From: Lunatimonas sp.
GTDB lineage: Bacteria; Bacteroidota; Bacteroidia; Cytophagales; Cyclobacteriaceae
DNA length: 64,000 nt
Direction: 5' to 3'
Assembly: GCF_020832325.1 (NCBI RefSeq)
Contig: NZ_JAFIEU010000012.1
Span: forward strand, 1-64,000
Part shown: one piece after another, positions 1-7,084 of the stretch
How positions within the stretch are numbered: the first letter of the stretch is position 1
How the letters are laid out: each line of letters begins with the position of its first letter
Notes under the pieces: generated by a model
The model's database searches: none
Told to the model about the DNA's origin: nothing
The model's input: only the letters and a program-made list of their open reading frames with translations
Program-made: the position numbers and the translations under genes

Positions 1-361
1 CATCTGCCGCAAAGCTGTACGGCATTTCATCATTAGAGTGATAGGTTAATCTATGGGCATTTCCCCCATCCGCATCCATCACAAAAACATCGAAATTACC
101 ATAGCGGTCAGAGGCAAAAGCAATTTTCTTCCCGTCCTTGCTCCAAACTGGCATAAAGTCATGGGCTTCATGAAAAGTGAGCTGTGTAGCTCTTCCTCCA
201 TTGGAGGCAACTTTATAAAGATCCCCTTTATAGGTAAAAACAATCTGGCTTCCATCCGGTGAGATGGCCGGATACCGGAGCCAATTGGGTGCATTTTCAG
301 CCAGAGCCAATTTGACCATTGCTGTTAGGACAAGAGCTAAACTAAATTTTATCAATCGCAT
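1..361 (-). CDS. Tricorn/PD40-type S41 peptidase-like protein, N-terminal part only
   Basis: Only the first 120 codons lie in the window; the gene runs off the left edge. The frame opens with an ATG at 361 and a hydrophobic signal peptide ending near LALAEN. WD40-like PD40 repeats follow, including YPAISPDGSQIVF and MPVWSKDGKKIAFASDRYG. This arrangement is typical of the long tricorn-protease homologues of Bacteroidota, which carry a beta-propeller, a PDZ domain and a C-terminal S41 serine protease. The protease part is not visible, so a plain TolB-like propeller or an amidohydrolase with PD40 repeats remains possible. It lies 143 bp downstream of the M50 peptidase gene on the same strand. 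Confidence 0.7.
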   Translation of the reverse strand, partial: MRLIKFSLALVLTAMVKLALAENAPNWLRYPAISPDGSQIVFTYKGDLYKVASNGGRATQLTFHEAHDFMPVWSKDGKKIAFASDRYGNFDVFVMDADGGNAHRLTYHSNDEMPYSFAAD

Positions 362-504
362 ACATTTAAACAGAATTTGAATCCTCTAAAATACCAAAAT
401 TCTTAAATGTTATGCGATAATAAATTACTTATGGAAACTTTGCTTTTCAACTGGTTTTCTGAATGAGTTTCCTTTTTGATTAATAAGCCAAAGCCAGTCC
501 TGTT

Positions 505-1620
505 TTATTCGAAAATAAAGGGTTGGGGTGTGAAGCAAAGGATAAAAATTAAAATGGCCAACCAAGCAATCAGTTTTCTTTGCCGGTTCATTTCCCTGTT
601 TCCGCTTACTTCCGGATGATTGATTCCCATTACCCTGCCCAATAAAAAAGCAAAGAGTAACCAGCCAGAGTATCCTTCCAAAGTTGGAAAAATAAAAGTC
701 AGGCCATATTGAACTGCAGCCATCAATAGAATAAGGGCCCATTTGCTGTCATTTGGCAGGTTGGCCTTCCTGTAAATGATATACAAGAACCCAATATATA
801 AGGGAATCCGAATCAGCAAGTCGCTTATATCCTGGTAGGGATTGATAATACCGAGACCTGCGTAAAACACAAATGCTGTAAAAAAGACCAAAGAAATTTT
901 CGAGTGGTGCTTAGGGAAAAGGCCAAAAATAACATGTCCTCCGTCCAATTGCCCTATGGGGAGCAGGTTTAATGCTGTAAAGAACAAAGCCAAATAGCCT
1001 GCGAATAAATAAGGGTAATGGATCACCTCGTACATATCCGGCATTTTTTCGGGGTCAGCTAAGGCGTTTTCCATGATGAAAAAAAGCAGATTATATCCTA
1101 ATCTCAGATTGACATATCCTTCTTCTTCTGCCTTTCCTTTGAAATCAGGGTCCAGGTATTCCGGGTGAATTTCATAAATGTATTCTGCCTCAGGGAGATG
1201 GGTAAAACCATACCAAAGGACGAAAAAGGCAACTATAAATCCAGCAAGAGGACCCGCAACCCCGATGTCAAAAAACTTTCTTCTACTATTGATAAAACCT
1301 TTCATTTGGATAATAGCTCCAAATGTTCCAAGAGAAAGTGAACCGAGAAAACCAAGCCATCCAGGTATAAAATAGGGCATTGAGGATTTTACACGATGAT
1401 GGATGGAGGTCAATAAATGTCCCATTTCATGAACAAAAAGAATTCCAATAAAGGGAACAGAAAAATGCATGGATTTCAAAAAATATTCCCAGGTAAGCGC
1501 GTGTTCATCACTCCCGAAAAGCCACTTCCCGTACAGCCATTCTCCACCTGCCAATGTGGTGGTAATGATGGTGACCAGAAATAAAGAAATATGTATGAGG
1601 TATTCTTTGGGTTTGTACAT
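505..1620 (-). CDS. Site-2 protease family (M50) integral membrane metalloprotease
   Basis: A 371-residue polytopic membrane protein. The zinc motif HEMGH is at residues 64-68 inside a hydrophobic segment, and the second M50 signature LPIGQLDGGH lies further on near the end of a later membrane segment. Between them is GVAGPLAGF, the usual membrane motif of the family. There is no PDZ domain, unlike the RseP-type paralogue at 57.5 kb, so it is closer to the EGY/SpoIVFB-like group. It should cleave membrane-embedded substrates, which cannot be named from sequence. The HAD hydrolase gene ends only 9 bp upstream, suggesting co-transcription. Confidence 0.85.
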   Translation of the reverse strand: MYKPKEYLIHISLFLVTIITTTLAGGEWLYGKWLFGSDEHALTWEYFLKSMHFSVPFIGILFVHEMGHLLTSIHHRVKSSMPYFIPGWLGFLGSLSLGTFGAIIQMKGFINSRRKFFDIGVAGPLAGFIVAFFVLWYGFTHLPEAEYIYEIHPEYLDPDFKGKAEEEGYVNLRLGYNLLFFIMENALADPEKMPDMYEVIHYPYLFAGYLALFFTALNLLPIGQLDGGHVIFGLFPKHHSKISLVFFTAFVFYAGLGIINPYQDISDLLIRIPLYIGFLYIIYRKANLPNDSKWALILLMAAVQYGLTFIFPTLEGYSGWLLFAFLLGRVMGINHPEVSGNREMNRQRKLIAWLAILIFILCFTPQPFIFE

Positions 1621-1629
1621 TTAGGAAAA

Positions 1630-2259
1630 TTAAATCAATCCAAAAAATTCAACCAAGCCCCTTGGATGGGTAATCTGATAACTCTGCATACCTGCTTTCT
1701 TTGCGCCTTCCACATTGGCAGCCAAATCATCAAAGAATAAAACTTTCTCACCCGGTATTTTGATTTCATCCAATACAGCCTCGTAAATGGCTATATCTGG
1801 CTTGGCCAAACCCATCTCATGGCTTAAAAACACCGAATGGCAAAGTGCATAAACAGAACTTTCCCCATTTTGATCCTGAAGAATTTCTGCCATTTTTTCA
1901 ATATGAATGGCGTTGGTATTACTTAATATTCCAGTACCATACTCAGATTTCAAACGGCGCACCAAATCAATTCTTTCCTGTGGAATAGTCCGCAACAGAC
2001 TATTCCAAACACGATCTATTTGGGAATCTGTCCAATCTTCATCGTACAAACGTCTCACTTCATTTCGGAATTCATCCGAATTTATATCCCCTTTCTCATA
2101 ATCCTTATGGAACTGGGAAGGAAAAAATTGAGCAGTAAGCTCATGTTTATGTGCTGGAAGTATTTTTTTCAACTCATTGATACTGAAATCATAATCTATA
2201 TCAATAATCACATTGCCTAAATCAAATATAAAAAAATCAATGTTCGGTGGTATTTTCAT
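1630..2259 (-). CDS. HAD-superfamily hydrolase (subfamily IA, phosphatase-like)
   Basis: A 209-residue protein starting at ATG 2259 (MKIPPNIDFFIFDLGNV). The longer open frame upstream adds 21 residues without domain character, so the internal ATG was preferred. HAD motif I appears as FDLGNVIIDID; the usual second catalytic Asp of DxDx(T/V) is a Gly here, as in the epoxide-hydrolase/YihX-like group. Motif II is the GILSNTN segment, motif III a Lys in GLAKPD, and motif IV FFDDLAANVEGA. It probably acts on a small phosphorylated metabolite or as a haloacid-type enzyme; the substrate is unknown. It leads a short operon with the M50 gene and diverges from the tRNA at 2337. Confidence 0.8.
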   Translation of the reverse strand: MKIPPNIDFFIFDLGNVIIDIDYDFSINELKKILPAHKHELTAQFFPSQFHKDYEKGDINSDEFRNEVRRLYDEDWTDSQIDRVWNSLLRTIPQERIDLVRRLKSEYGTGILSNTNAIHIEKMAEILQDQNGESSVYALCHSVFLSHEMGLAKPDIAIYEAVLDEIKIPGEKVLFFDDLAANVEGAKKAGMQSYQITHPRGLVEFFGLI

Positions 2260-2336
2260 GATTTTTGAAGTTGTAAATTTAAATTCAAATATGTAACATT
2301 GCAGTCCCAAAAGCAAAGTCAATTGCTAAAAAAAAC

Positions 2337-2410
2337 GGGCCTATAACTCAGCTGGTTAGAGTATCTGACTCATAATCAGAAAGTCCCTGGTTCGAGCCCA
2401 GGTGGGCCCA
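2337..2410 (+). tRNA. tRNA with CAU anticodon (Ile2 or elongator Met)
   Basis: A 74-nt cloverleaf. The acceptor stem GGGCCTA pairs with TGGGCCC and the discriminator is A. The D-arm contains the CTCAGCTGGTTAGAG pattern. The anticodon stem TCTGA/TCAGA closes the loop CTCATAA (anticodon CAT), and the T-loop is TTCGAGC. No CCA is encoded. The body resembles tRNA-Ile of this phylum, so it could be the lysidine-modified Ile2 species read by TilS, but elongator Met cannot be excluded by eye. Its 3' end faces the restriction-modification island. Confidence 0.93.
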
Positions 2411-2418
2411 CTCCCAAG

Positions 2419-2451
2419 CCGCTTAGAATTCTAAGCGGTTTTTTTATTTTT
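2419..2451 (+). terminator. Rho-independent terminator of the tRNA gene
   Basis: A perfect 20-bp palindrome, CCGCTTAGAATTCTAAGCGG, is followed at once by a long T-rich run. It begins 9 bp after the tRNA 3' end. Confidence 0.85.
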
Positions 2452-2647
2452 TGGATAGGGAAAAGTCCTTTGTTTACATTCTTTATTCAAAGAAATTAGA
2501 CCGGTTTTATAAAGGAAAAACCACCATTATTGTGGCAGAAAGGTTCGAAAATCCTTTATCTTAGCCAATGAAATGTTTTTCAATCAGGGGCAAAACTTGA
2601 CCTCCTAAAAAATAGGCCGGTCCAAAAACGTTCAAGCCAACAATTTT

Positions 2648-4219
2648 ATGTCAGAAGACCAAAAACAACTGCTGGAAACCCAGCTCTGGAATATAGCCAA
2701 TGTCCTACGGGGAAAAGTCAGCGCGGATGACTACCGCGACTATATCCTGGGCTTCATCTTTTACAAATACCTCTCCGAAAGGCAGCAAATCTACGCTAAC
2801 ACATTACTGGAAACGGAAGAGTTGAAAGACTATCTCCAACTTACAGACCCTGAACTTCTGGAGGCCATCAAGGATGAATCACTACAGAGCCTTGGATATT
2901 TTCTGAAGCCAGAGGAACTCTTTGAGTCAATCACGGCCAAGGGCAATGCCTCCACAGAGACGGACAGCAACTATATACTCGAAGACTTAAAAGCCGTCCT
3001 CAACCACATCGAGCAAAGCACCATGGGTACAGATTCTGAAGAAGACTTCAACGACCTTTTCTCAGACATAGATCTCAGTTCCAGCAAAATCGGACGCACA
3101 CCCAAAGCCCGAAATGAAGTGGTGGTACAGATCCTCAACCACCTTAGCAAGATAGATTTTCGTTTGGAAGATATAGAATCAGACGTTCTGGGAGATGCCT
3201 ACGAGTACCTGATCGGTAAGTTTGCCGCAGGTGCAGGAAAGACTGCCGGAGAATTTTATACTCCACAGCAGGTGTCAAAAATCTTGGCCAAGATCGTGAC
3301 CACGGGAAAGGAGAAACTCAAATCTGTATATGACCCCACATGTGGATCGGGCTCCCTCCTACTTCGTGTAGCCAAGGAAGCAGATGTCAGTGAATACTTC
3401 GGGCAGGAAATGACCCGTACCACTTACAACTTGGCACGGATGAACATGATCCTTCACGGGGTTCACTACAGACAGTTTAATATACAGCAGGAAGACACCC
3501 TTGCCCATCCTCAGCATCTGGAACAGCGGTTTGAAGCGGTGGTGGCAAATCCGCCCTTCTCCGCACATTGGAAGGGAGACGATAATCCACTCTATCACAC
3601 CGACGAGCGATTCTCACAGTATGGCAGACTCGCACCTAAGACCAAAGCGGACTTCGCCTTTATGCAGCACATGCTGTTCCAATTGGCAGAAAATGGCATC
3701 ATGGCCAGTGTATTTCCACACGGGGTACTTTTCCGTGGAGGTGCAGAAGGACAGATACGTGAATACATGATCAAAGAAATGAACGTGCTCGATGCCGTGA
3801 TCGGACTTCCTGCGAATATCTTCTACGGCACCAGCATCCCAACCTGTATCGTGGTGCTGAAAAAGTGCCGGGAACAGGACGACAATGTGGTCTTTATCGA
3901 TGCCAGCGGAGAAGGCAACTACATCAAAGTCGGCAATCAGAACGAGCTACGGGATGCCGATGTAGAAAAGATCGTACAGACCTACCGGGAGCGCAGGACC
4001 ATCGACAAGTACAGCTATGTGGCCAGCTTGCAGGAAATCGCTGAAAACGACTACAACCTCAACATCCCTCGCTATGTGGACACCTTTGAAGAAGAAGAGC
4101 CTGTGAATTTGGACACTACCGCCGCTGAAATACAACAACTAGACGCAGCACTGAAAAGCAATGAATCGGTGTTGAAAGGATTTTGTGAGGAGTTGGGAAT
4201 TAAAGCACCTTTCATATGA
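2648..4219 (+). CDS. hsdM: Type I restriction-modification system, DNA methyltransferase subunit HsdM
   Basis: A 523-residue N6-adenine methyltransferase that forms the M2S modification complex with HsdS. The N-terminal helical HsdM domain covers roughly residues 5-160. The SAM-binding motif I region reads YDPTCGSGSLLLRV, and catalytic motif IV is NPPF within AVVANPPFSAHW. The length is normal for the family and the frame is intact. The stop codon overlaps the hsdS start by four bases (ATGA), indicating translational coupling. Because hsdR downstream is disrupted, this gene probably works today as part of a methylation-only system (inference). It lies just inside the left tRNA border of the island. 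Confidence 0.95.
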   Translation: MSEDQKQLLETQLWNIANVLRGKVSADDYRDYILGFIFYKYLSERQQIYANTLLETEELKDYLQLTDPELLEAIKDESLQSLGYFLKPEELFESITAKGNASTETDSNYILEDLKAVLNHIEQSTMGTDSEEDFNDLFSDIDLSSSKIGRTPKARNEVVVQILNHLSKIDFRLEDIESDVLGDAYEYLIGKFAAGAGKTAGEFYTPQQVSKILAKIVTTGKEKLKSVYDPTCGSGSLLLRVAKEADVSEYFGQEMTRTTYNLARMNMILHGVHYRQFNIQQEDTLAHPQHLEQRFEAVVANPPFSAHWKGDDNPLYHTDERFSQYGRLAPKTKADFAFMQHMLFQLAENGIMASVFPHGVLFRGGAEGQIREYMIKEMNVLDAVIGLPANIFYGTSIPTCIVVLKKCREQDDNVVFIDASGEGNYIKVGNQNELRDADVEKIVQTYRERRTIDKYSYVASLQEIAENDYNLNIPRYVDTFEEEEPVNLDTTAAEIQQLDAALKSNESVLKGFCEELGIKAPFI

Positions 4220-5439
4220 AAAAGCCTGCAAATTTCCCATCACTCAAGTTTTCTGAATTTCCTGAAGATTGGGAAAAGGAAAAGCTTGGTGAAATGACGG
4301 TTTGGAAATCAGGGGGAACTCCTTCAAAAAAAAGAGATGACTTCTGGGGAGGCGACATCCCATGGATATCTGCTTCATCCATGAGGAAAATAGAACTTTC
4401 TGAATCTGAACTCCATGTAACAGAACTTGGTGCGAAGAATGGAGCCAAGGTTGCCAAAGTAGGTTCAATCTTGATTCTAGTGCGTGGGAGCATGCTTTTT
4501 AACAAAATCCCTGTTGGATATGTCACAAAGAAACTGACTTTTAATCAAGACGTTAAGTCGGTTGAGACAAATAAAAACCTCCACACGATGTTTTTACTCT
4601 ACTGGTTTTTCCATAAAGAAAACCAATTGAAAAACCTCGTAGTTGGAACTGGTATTGGAGCAGGAAAGCTTGACATGACAGATCTTCTCAAATTAAACCT
4701 CCATTACCCTTCTCTACCCGAACAGCAAAAAATCGCCTCCTTCCTTTCATCGGTTGACGAGCGGATCGAGTTGATGGAGCGGAAGAAAGAAAAGCTGGAA
4801 GCCTACAAAAAGGGCGTGATGCAGCAGATCTTTTCCCAACAGATCCGCTTCAAGCAGGATGATGGCAGTGCGTTTCCGGATTGGGAGGAGAAGAGATTGG
4901 AAGACGTCGTGAACCAATTTCTAGTTCCAATGAGGGACAAACCAAAAAGTTTAGATGGTTCAATACCATGGTGCAGAATCGAAGACTTCGATGGGAAATA
5001 TTTGTCAACTTCAAAAACCAACCAAGGAGTTTCTCAAAGCACTGTAAAGGAAATGCGTTTGAAAGTTTTTCCCGTTAACACCTTGATCGTTTCCTGTAGC
5101 GCATATTTAGGAAGATGTGCAATCGTCAAAAAAGAACTTGTGACAAACCAAACATTTATTGGTTTGGTGCCAAATAAAGCCAAGGTGGACGTTGAATTTC
5201 TCTACTATATCATGTCATTGTCAGAGCAAAGATTGAACACACTCTCTTCGGGAACAACAATCTCCTATCTTTCAAGAGAACAATTCGAAAAATTTCCGGT
5301 CATTTTACCAGAACTGGCAGAACAGAAAAAAATCGCTGCGTTCCTGAACTCCATTGACGAAAACCTTGAAGCGCTCAACAATCAGATCCAGGGCTTACGT
5401 ACCTGGAAGAAGGGGCTGTTGCAGCAGATGTTTGTGTAA
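4216..5439 (+). CDS. hsdS: Type I restriction-modification specificity subunit HsdS
   Basis: A 407-residue protein with two target-recognition domains of about 150-160 residues, each followed by a long helical conserved region. The central one contains PEQQKIASFLSSVDERIE and then a helix rich in Lys and Glu. The C-terminal one contains LAEQKKIAAFLNSIDENLE and GLLQQMF. The two regions are internal repeats that space the two half-sites of a bipartite DNA target. The frame is intact. No truncated hsdS copies or recombinase gene lie nearby, so there is no sign of specificity shuffling here. The start overlaps the hsdM stop. Confidence 0.93.
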   Translation: MKKPANFPSLKFSEFPEDWEKEKLGEMTVWKSGGTPSKKRDDFWGGDIPWISASSMRKIELSESELHVTELGAKNGAKVAKVGSILILVRGSMLFNKIPVGYVTKKLTFNQDVKSVETNKNLHTMFLLYWFFHKENQLKNLVVGTGIGAGKLDMTDLLKLNLHYPSLPEQQKIASFLSSVDERIELMERKKEKLEAYKKGVMQQIFSQQIRFKQDDGSAFPDWEEKRLEDVVNQFLVPMRDKPKSLDGSIPWCRIEDFDGKYLSTSKTNQGVSQSTVKEMRLKVFPVNTLIVSCSAYLGRCAIVKKELVTNQTFIGLVPNKAKVDVEFLYYIMSLSEQRLNTLSSGTTISYLSREQFEKFPVILPELAEQKKIAAFLNSIDENLEALNNQIQGLRTWKKGLLQQMFV

Positions 5440-5475
5440 ATCCTCCTGATAAAATCATCAATTCATTCAGGTTAT

Positions 5476-6007
5476 CCCCTAAAACCCCGTCAGGGGTTCA
5501 ATCCCGCAGGGCATTAACCCCGAGTCTCCACTCGGAAAACAAAACCACTCCACACACCCCTAAACCCCGACAGGGGTTCAATCCCGCAGGGTATTAACCC
5601 CGAGTTGCCACTCGGGGTACAAAACGAATCCCCCCAACCCCGGCAGGGGGTTGAATTACAAGCGCATCCATCCCCGATGAATTCAACTCCTTCGGAGTTG
5701 GGACGACCATTGGACAACATATTCATATCCCCGAGTTCTCACTCGGGGCCAATAACCTTCGGTAGTCAACTCCTAGCGGAGTTTTTACAGTTATTTGCCA
5801 AACTCTTCCAGATGTGGCAATCCCTCCTAGGCATTAAAACATAGCTACCGCACAGAAAAAAAACCTAACTATCTCCTACACCCCTAAAACCCCAGCAGGA
5901 CATTAACCCAGTGAGACCATTTGAGGAACAAAACCATTCCACACGCCCCTAAAACCCCGACAGGGGTTCAATCCCGCAGGGCATTAACCCCGAGTGGCGA
6001 CTCGGGG
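5476..6007. repeat. Type A palindromic repeats (REP-like), three good copies and one decayed
   Basis: Copies lie at 5476-5535, 5567-5617 and 5946-6007, with a degenerate one near 5881-5935. Each begins CCCCTAAAACCCC (CCCCTAAACCCC in the second) and forms a first palindrome (AACCCC, four bases, GGGGTT). It continues through a conserved TCAATCCCGCAGGG segment and ends in a second palindrome, CCCCGAGT, three variable bases, ACTCGGGG, with a slightly worn arm in the first copy. The three loop bases change between copies (CTC, TGC, GGC) while the arms are kept, as in bacterial REP elements. There are no regular spacers as in CRISPR. A shorter related palindrome, CCCCAACCCCGG(C/T)A with its partner GGGGTTGAATT, occurs near 5632-5658 and 6029-6056. 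The second of these touches the end of the transposase gene. Confidence 0.85.
5680..5787. repeat. 108-bp direct repeat, left copy (type C)
   Basis: This unit starts with the palindrome CAACTCCTTCGGAGTTG. It passes through an ACCATTGGA segment and a CCCCGAGT/ACTCGGGG palindrome, and ends in CAACTCCTAGCGGAGTTTTTA. An equal-length copy in the same orientation lies at 6592-6699, with about ten mismatches counted by eye. The two copies bracket the Y1 transposase gene, so together they outline a roughly 1-kb unit. Confidence 0.88.
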
Positions 6008-6052
6008 AGTTGAAGAGTCCGCACTGTCCCCCCAACCCCGGTAGGGGTTGAA

Positions 6053-6502
6053 TTAAAAGAGGTGCCGAGGATCATAATTGACCCCGAACTCATTCAGAAG
6101 CAACACATACTCCTCCAAAAAACTGACTTTATGGTGATGCTGCTCCTGATTTTTGATGTAATCTACGACCCGACCAAGAGCTGAATACCCAAAAGTAAAG
6201 GCCCCGTACCCTTCCTGCCATCCTTCAAAACCATCAAAAATACCTTGGGCCTTTATCATTTGATTGGATGCCAGTTTCATGTCTTTTATGAGATTGGCTA
6301 ATGATATAGAAGGATGGAGCGAAATAGCCATGTGTAAATGGTCTTCCACTCCATTTATGCGATGGACGTGACAGTTTTTGTTTTTTAAAATTCCATACAA
6401 ATAATTGAATAACTCTTTTCTTCCATCCTTTTTTAAGATAGGTTTTCTCAGGTAGGTCGCCCAGACGATGTGATAGTGAATAGAGGTATATGTACTGGCC
6501 AT
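6053..6502 (-). CDS. REP-associated tyrosine transposase (RAYT; IS200/Y1 family)
   Basis: A 149-residue single-domain Y1 transposase. The HUH metal-binding motif is His55-Leu-His57 (GVEDHLHMAI). The catalytic tyrosine is Tyr115 in RVVDYIKNQEQHH, and the GWQEGYGAFTFGYS block before it is typical of the family. These enzymes nick single-stranded DNA at palindromes. RAYT members are domesticated relatives linked to REP sequences, and this gene sits among just such palindromes. The start was placed at ATG 6502; the open frame continues upstream into the right-hand 108-bp repeat but without family similarity. The gene is in opposite orientation to hsdM and hsdS. All catalytic residues are present, so it may be active. 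Confidence 0.88.
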   Translation of the reverse strand: MASTYTSIHYHIVWATYLRKPILKKDGRKELFNYLYGILKNKNCHVHRINGVEDHLHMAISLHPSISLANLIKDMKLASNQMIKAQGIFDGFEGWQEGYGAFTFGYSALGRVVDYIKNQEQHHHKVSFLEEYVLLLNEFGVNYDPRHLF

Positions 6503-6591
6503 ATCAACAATTTTTATCGCTAAATTTAAAAGGACGCTTAATATGTAGTCGGTAATTAATCGTTTACAATCGGATAAAACTCTAGGCTTGG

Positions 6592-6699
6592 AATTCAACT
6601 CCTCCGGAGTTGGGATAACCATTGGATAACCCATCCAAATCCCCGAGTTATCACTCAGGGCCAATAACCTTCGGTAGTCAACTCCTAGCGGAGTTTTTA
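6592..6699. repeat. 108-bp direct repeat, right copy (type C)
   Basis: Same length and orientation as the copy at 5680-5787, including the terminal CTTCGGTAGTCAACTCCTAG segment and the GGAGTTTTTA end. A shortened third piece (AATTCAACTCCTGGCGGCG followed by a T-run) lies at 6721-6746. The transposase gene ends and starts between the two full copies. Confidence 0.88.
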
Positions 6700-6829
6700 T
6701 GCCCTAAATTATCCAAAATTAATTCAACTCCTGGCGGCGTCTTTTTAAAGCTAATTCAAAATCCTATACTTGTATCAACAGAACCTGAGTAGCATACCAT
6801 AAGATCTGATCTCGAGTCATTTTTTTTAC

Positions 6830-6837
6830 TACCTTTG
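6830..6837 (+). promoter_or_regulatory. Bacteroidota-type -7 promoter box
   Basis: TACCTTTG matches the TAnnTTTG consensus of the primary sigma factor of Bacteroidota exactly and is followed by CA, as in many strong promoters of the phylum. No clear TTTG -33 box is seen at the usual distance. It points toward the short hairpin RNA candidate at 6843. Confidence 0.5.
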
Positions 6838-6842
6838 CATTA

Positions 6843-6898
6843 ACAGTACACGCCACGCTACCCACTTGAACAGCGTCCCAGGGCGTGGCTTTTGCTTT
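6843..6898 (+). ncRNA. Candidate small RNA ending in its own terminator
   Basis: The expected start lies about 6 bases after the TAnnTTTG box. The short transcript would contain the stem GCCACGC (6852-6858) / GCGTGGC (6883-6889) followed by a TTTTGCTTT tract, which looks like an intrinsic terminator. No open reading frame fits. Nothing is known of its role. An alternative is that this is only a leader and terminator in front of hsdR, 190 bp downstream. Confidence 0.4.
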
Positions 6899-6900
6899 AG

Positions 6901-6985
6901 GCCCGTCAGGTTTTGAAAACCTGACGGGGCTTTTCGTTTGTAGAAGCGTTAAAACTTTTCCAAAGTTCGAAACTTTGGAAAAGTT
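6901..6985. repeat. Two strong intergenic palindromes upstream of hsdR
   Basis: The first is CCCGTCAGG (6902-6910) facing CCTGACGGG (6920-6928), with a T4-G-A4 centre and a TTTT tail. The second is AACTTTTCCAAAGTT, CGA, AACTTTGGAAAAGTT at 6953-6985. Both resemble the dispersed intergenic hairpins that are frequent in Bacteroidota genomes. The first could also act as a terminator. They lie just outside the right 108-bp repeat. Confidence 0.6.
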
Positions 6986-7084
6986 AAGCCCTAGACTTCC
7001 TTTTACACTTGGTTTTACGTTGATATTTCCACATCTTTTGCTTCTATAACCGTTTTGTCATAATCACAGAGGCATTTTTTATTG

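Noticed and set aside
5605-5844. 79-residue open frame in the repeat region
   Set aside because: It runs through the palindromic repeats, has low-complexity Pro/Ser content and no coding signal.
5476-6007. CRISPR-like repeat array
   Set aside because: The units are palindromic, of unequal length and irregularly spaced, with only three variable loop bases and no unique spacers. No cas genes are present.
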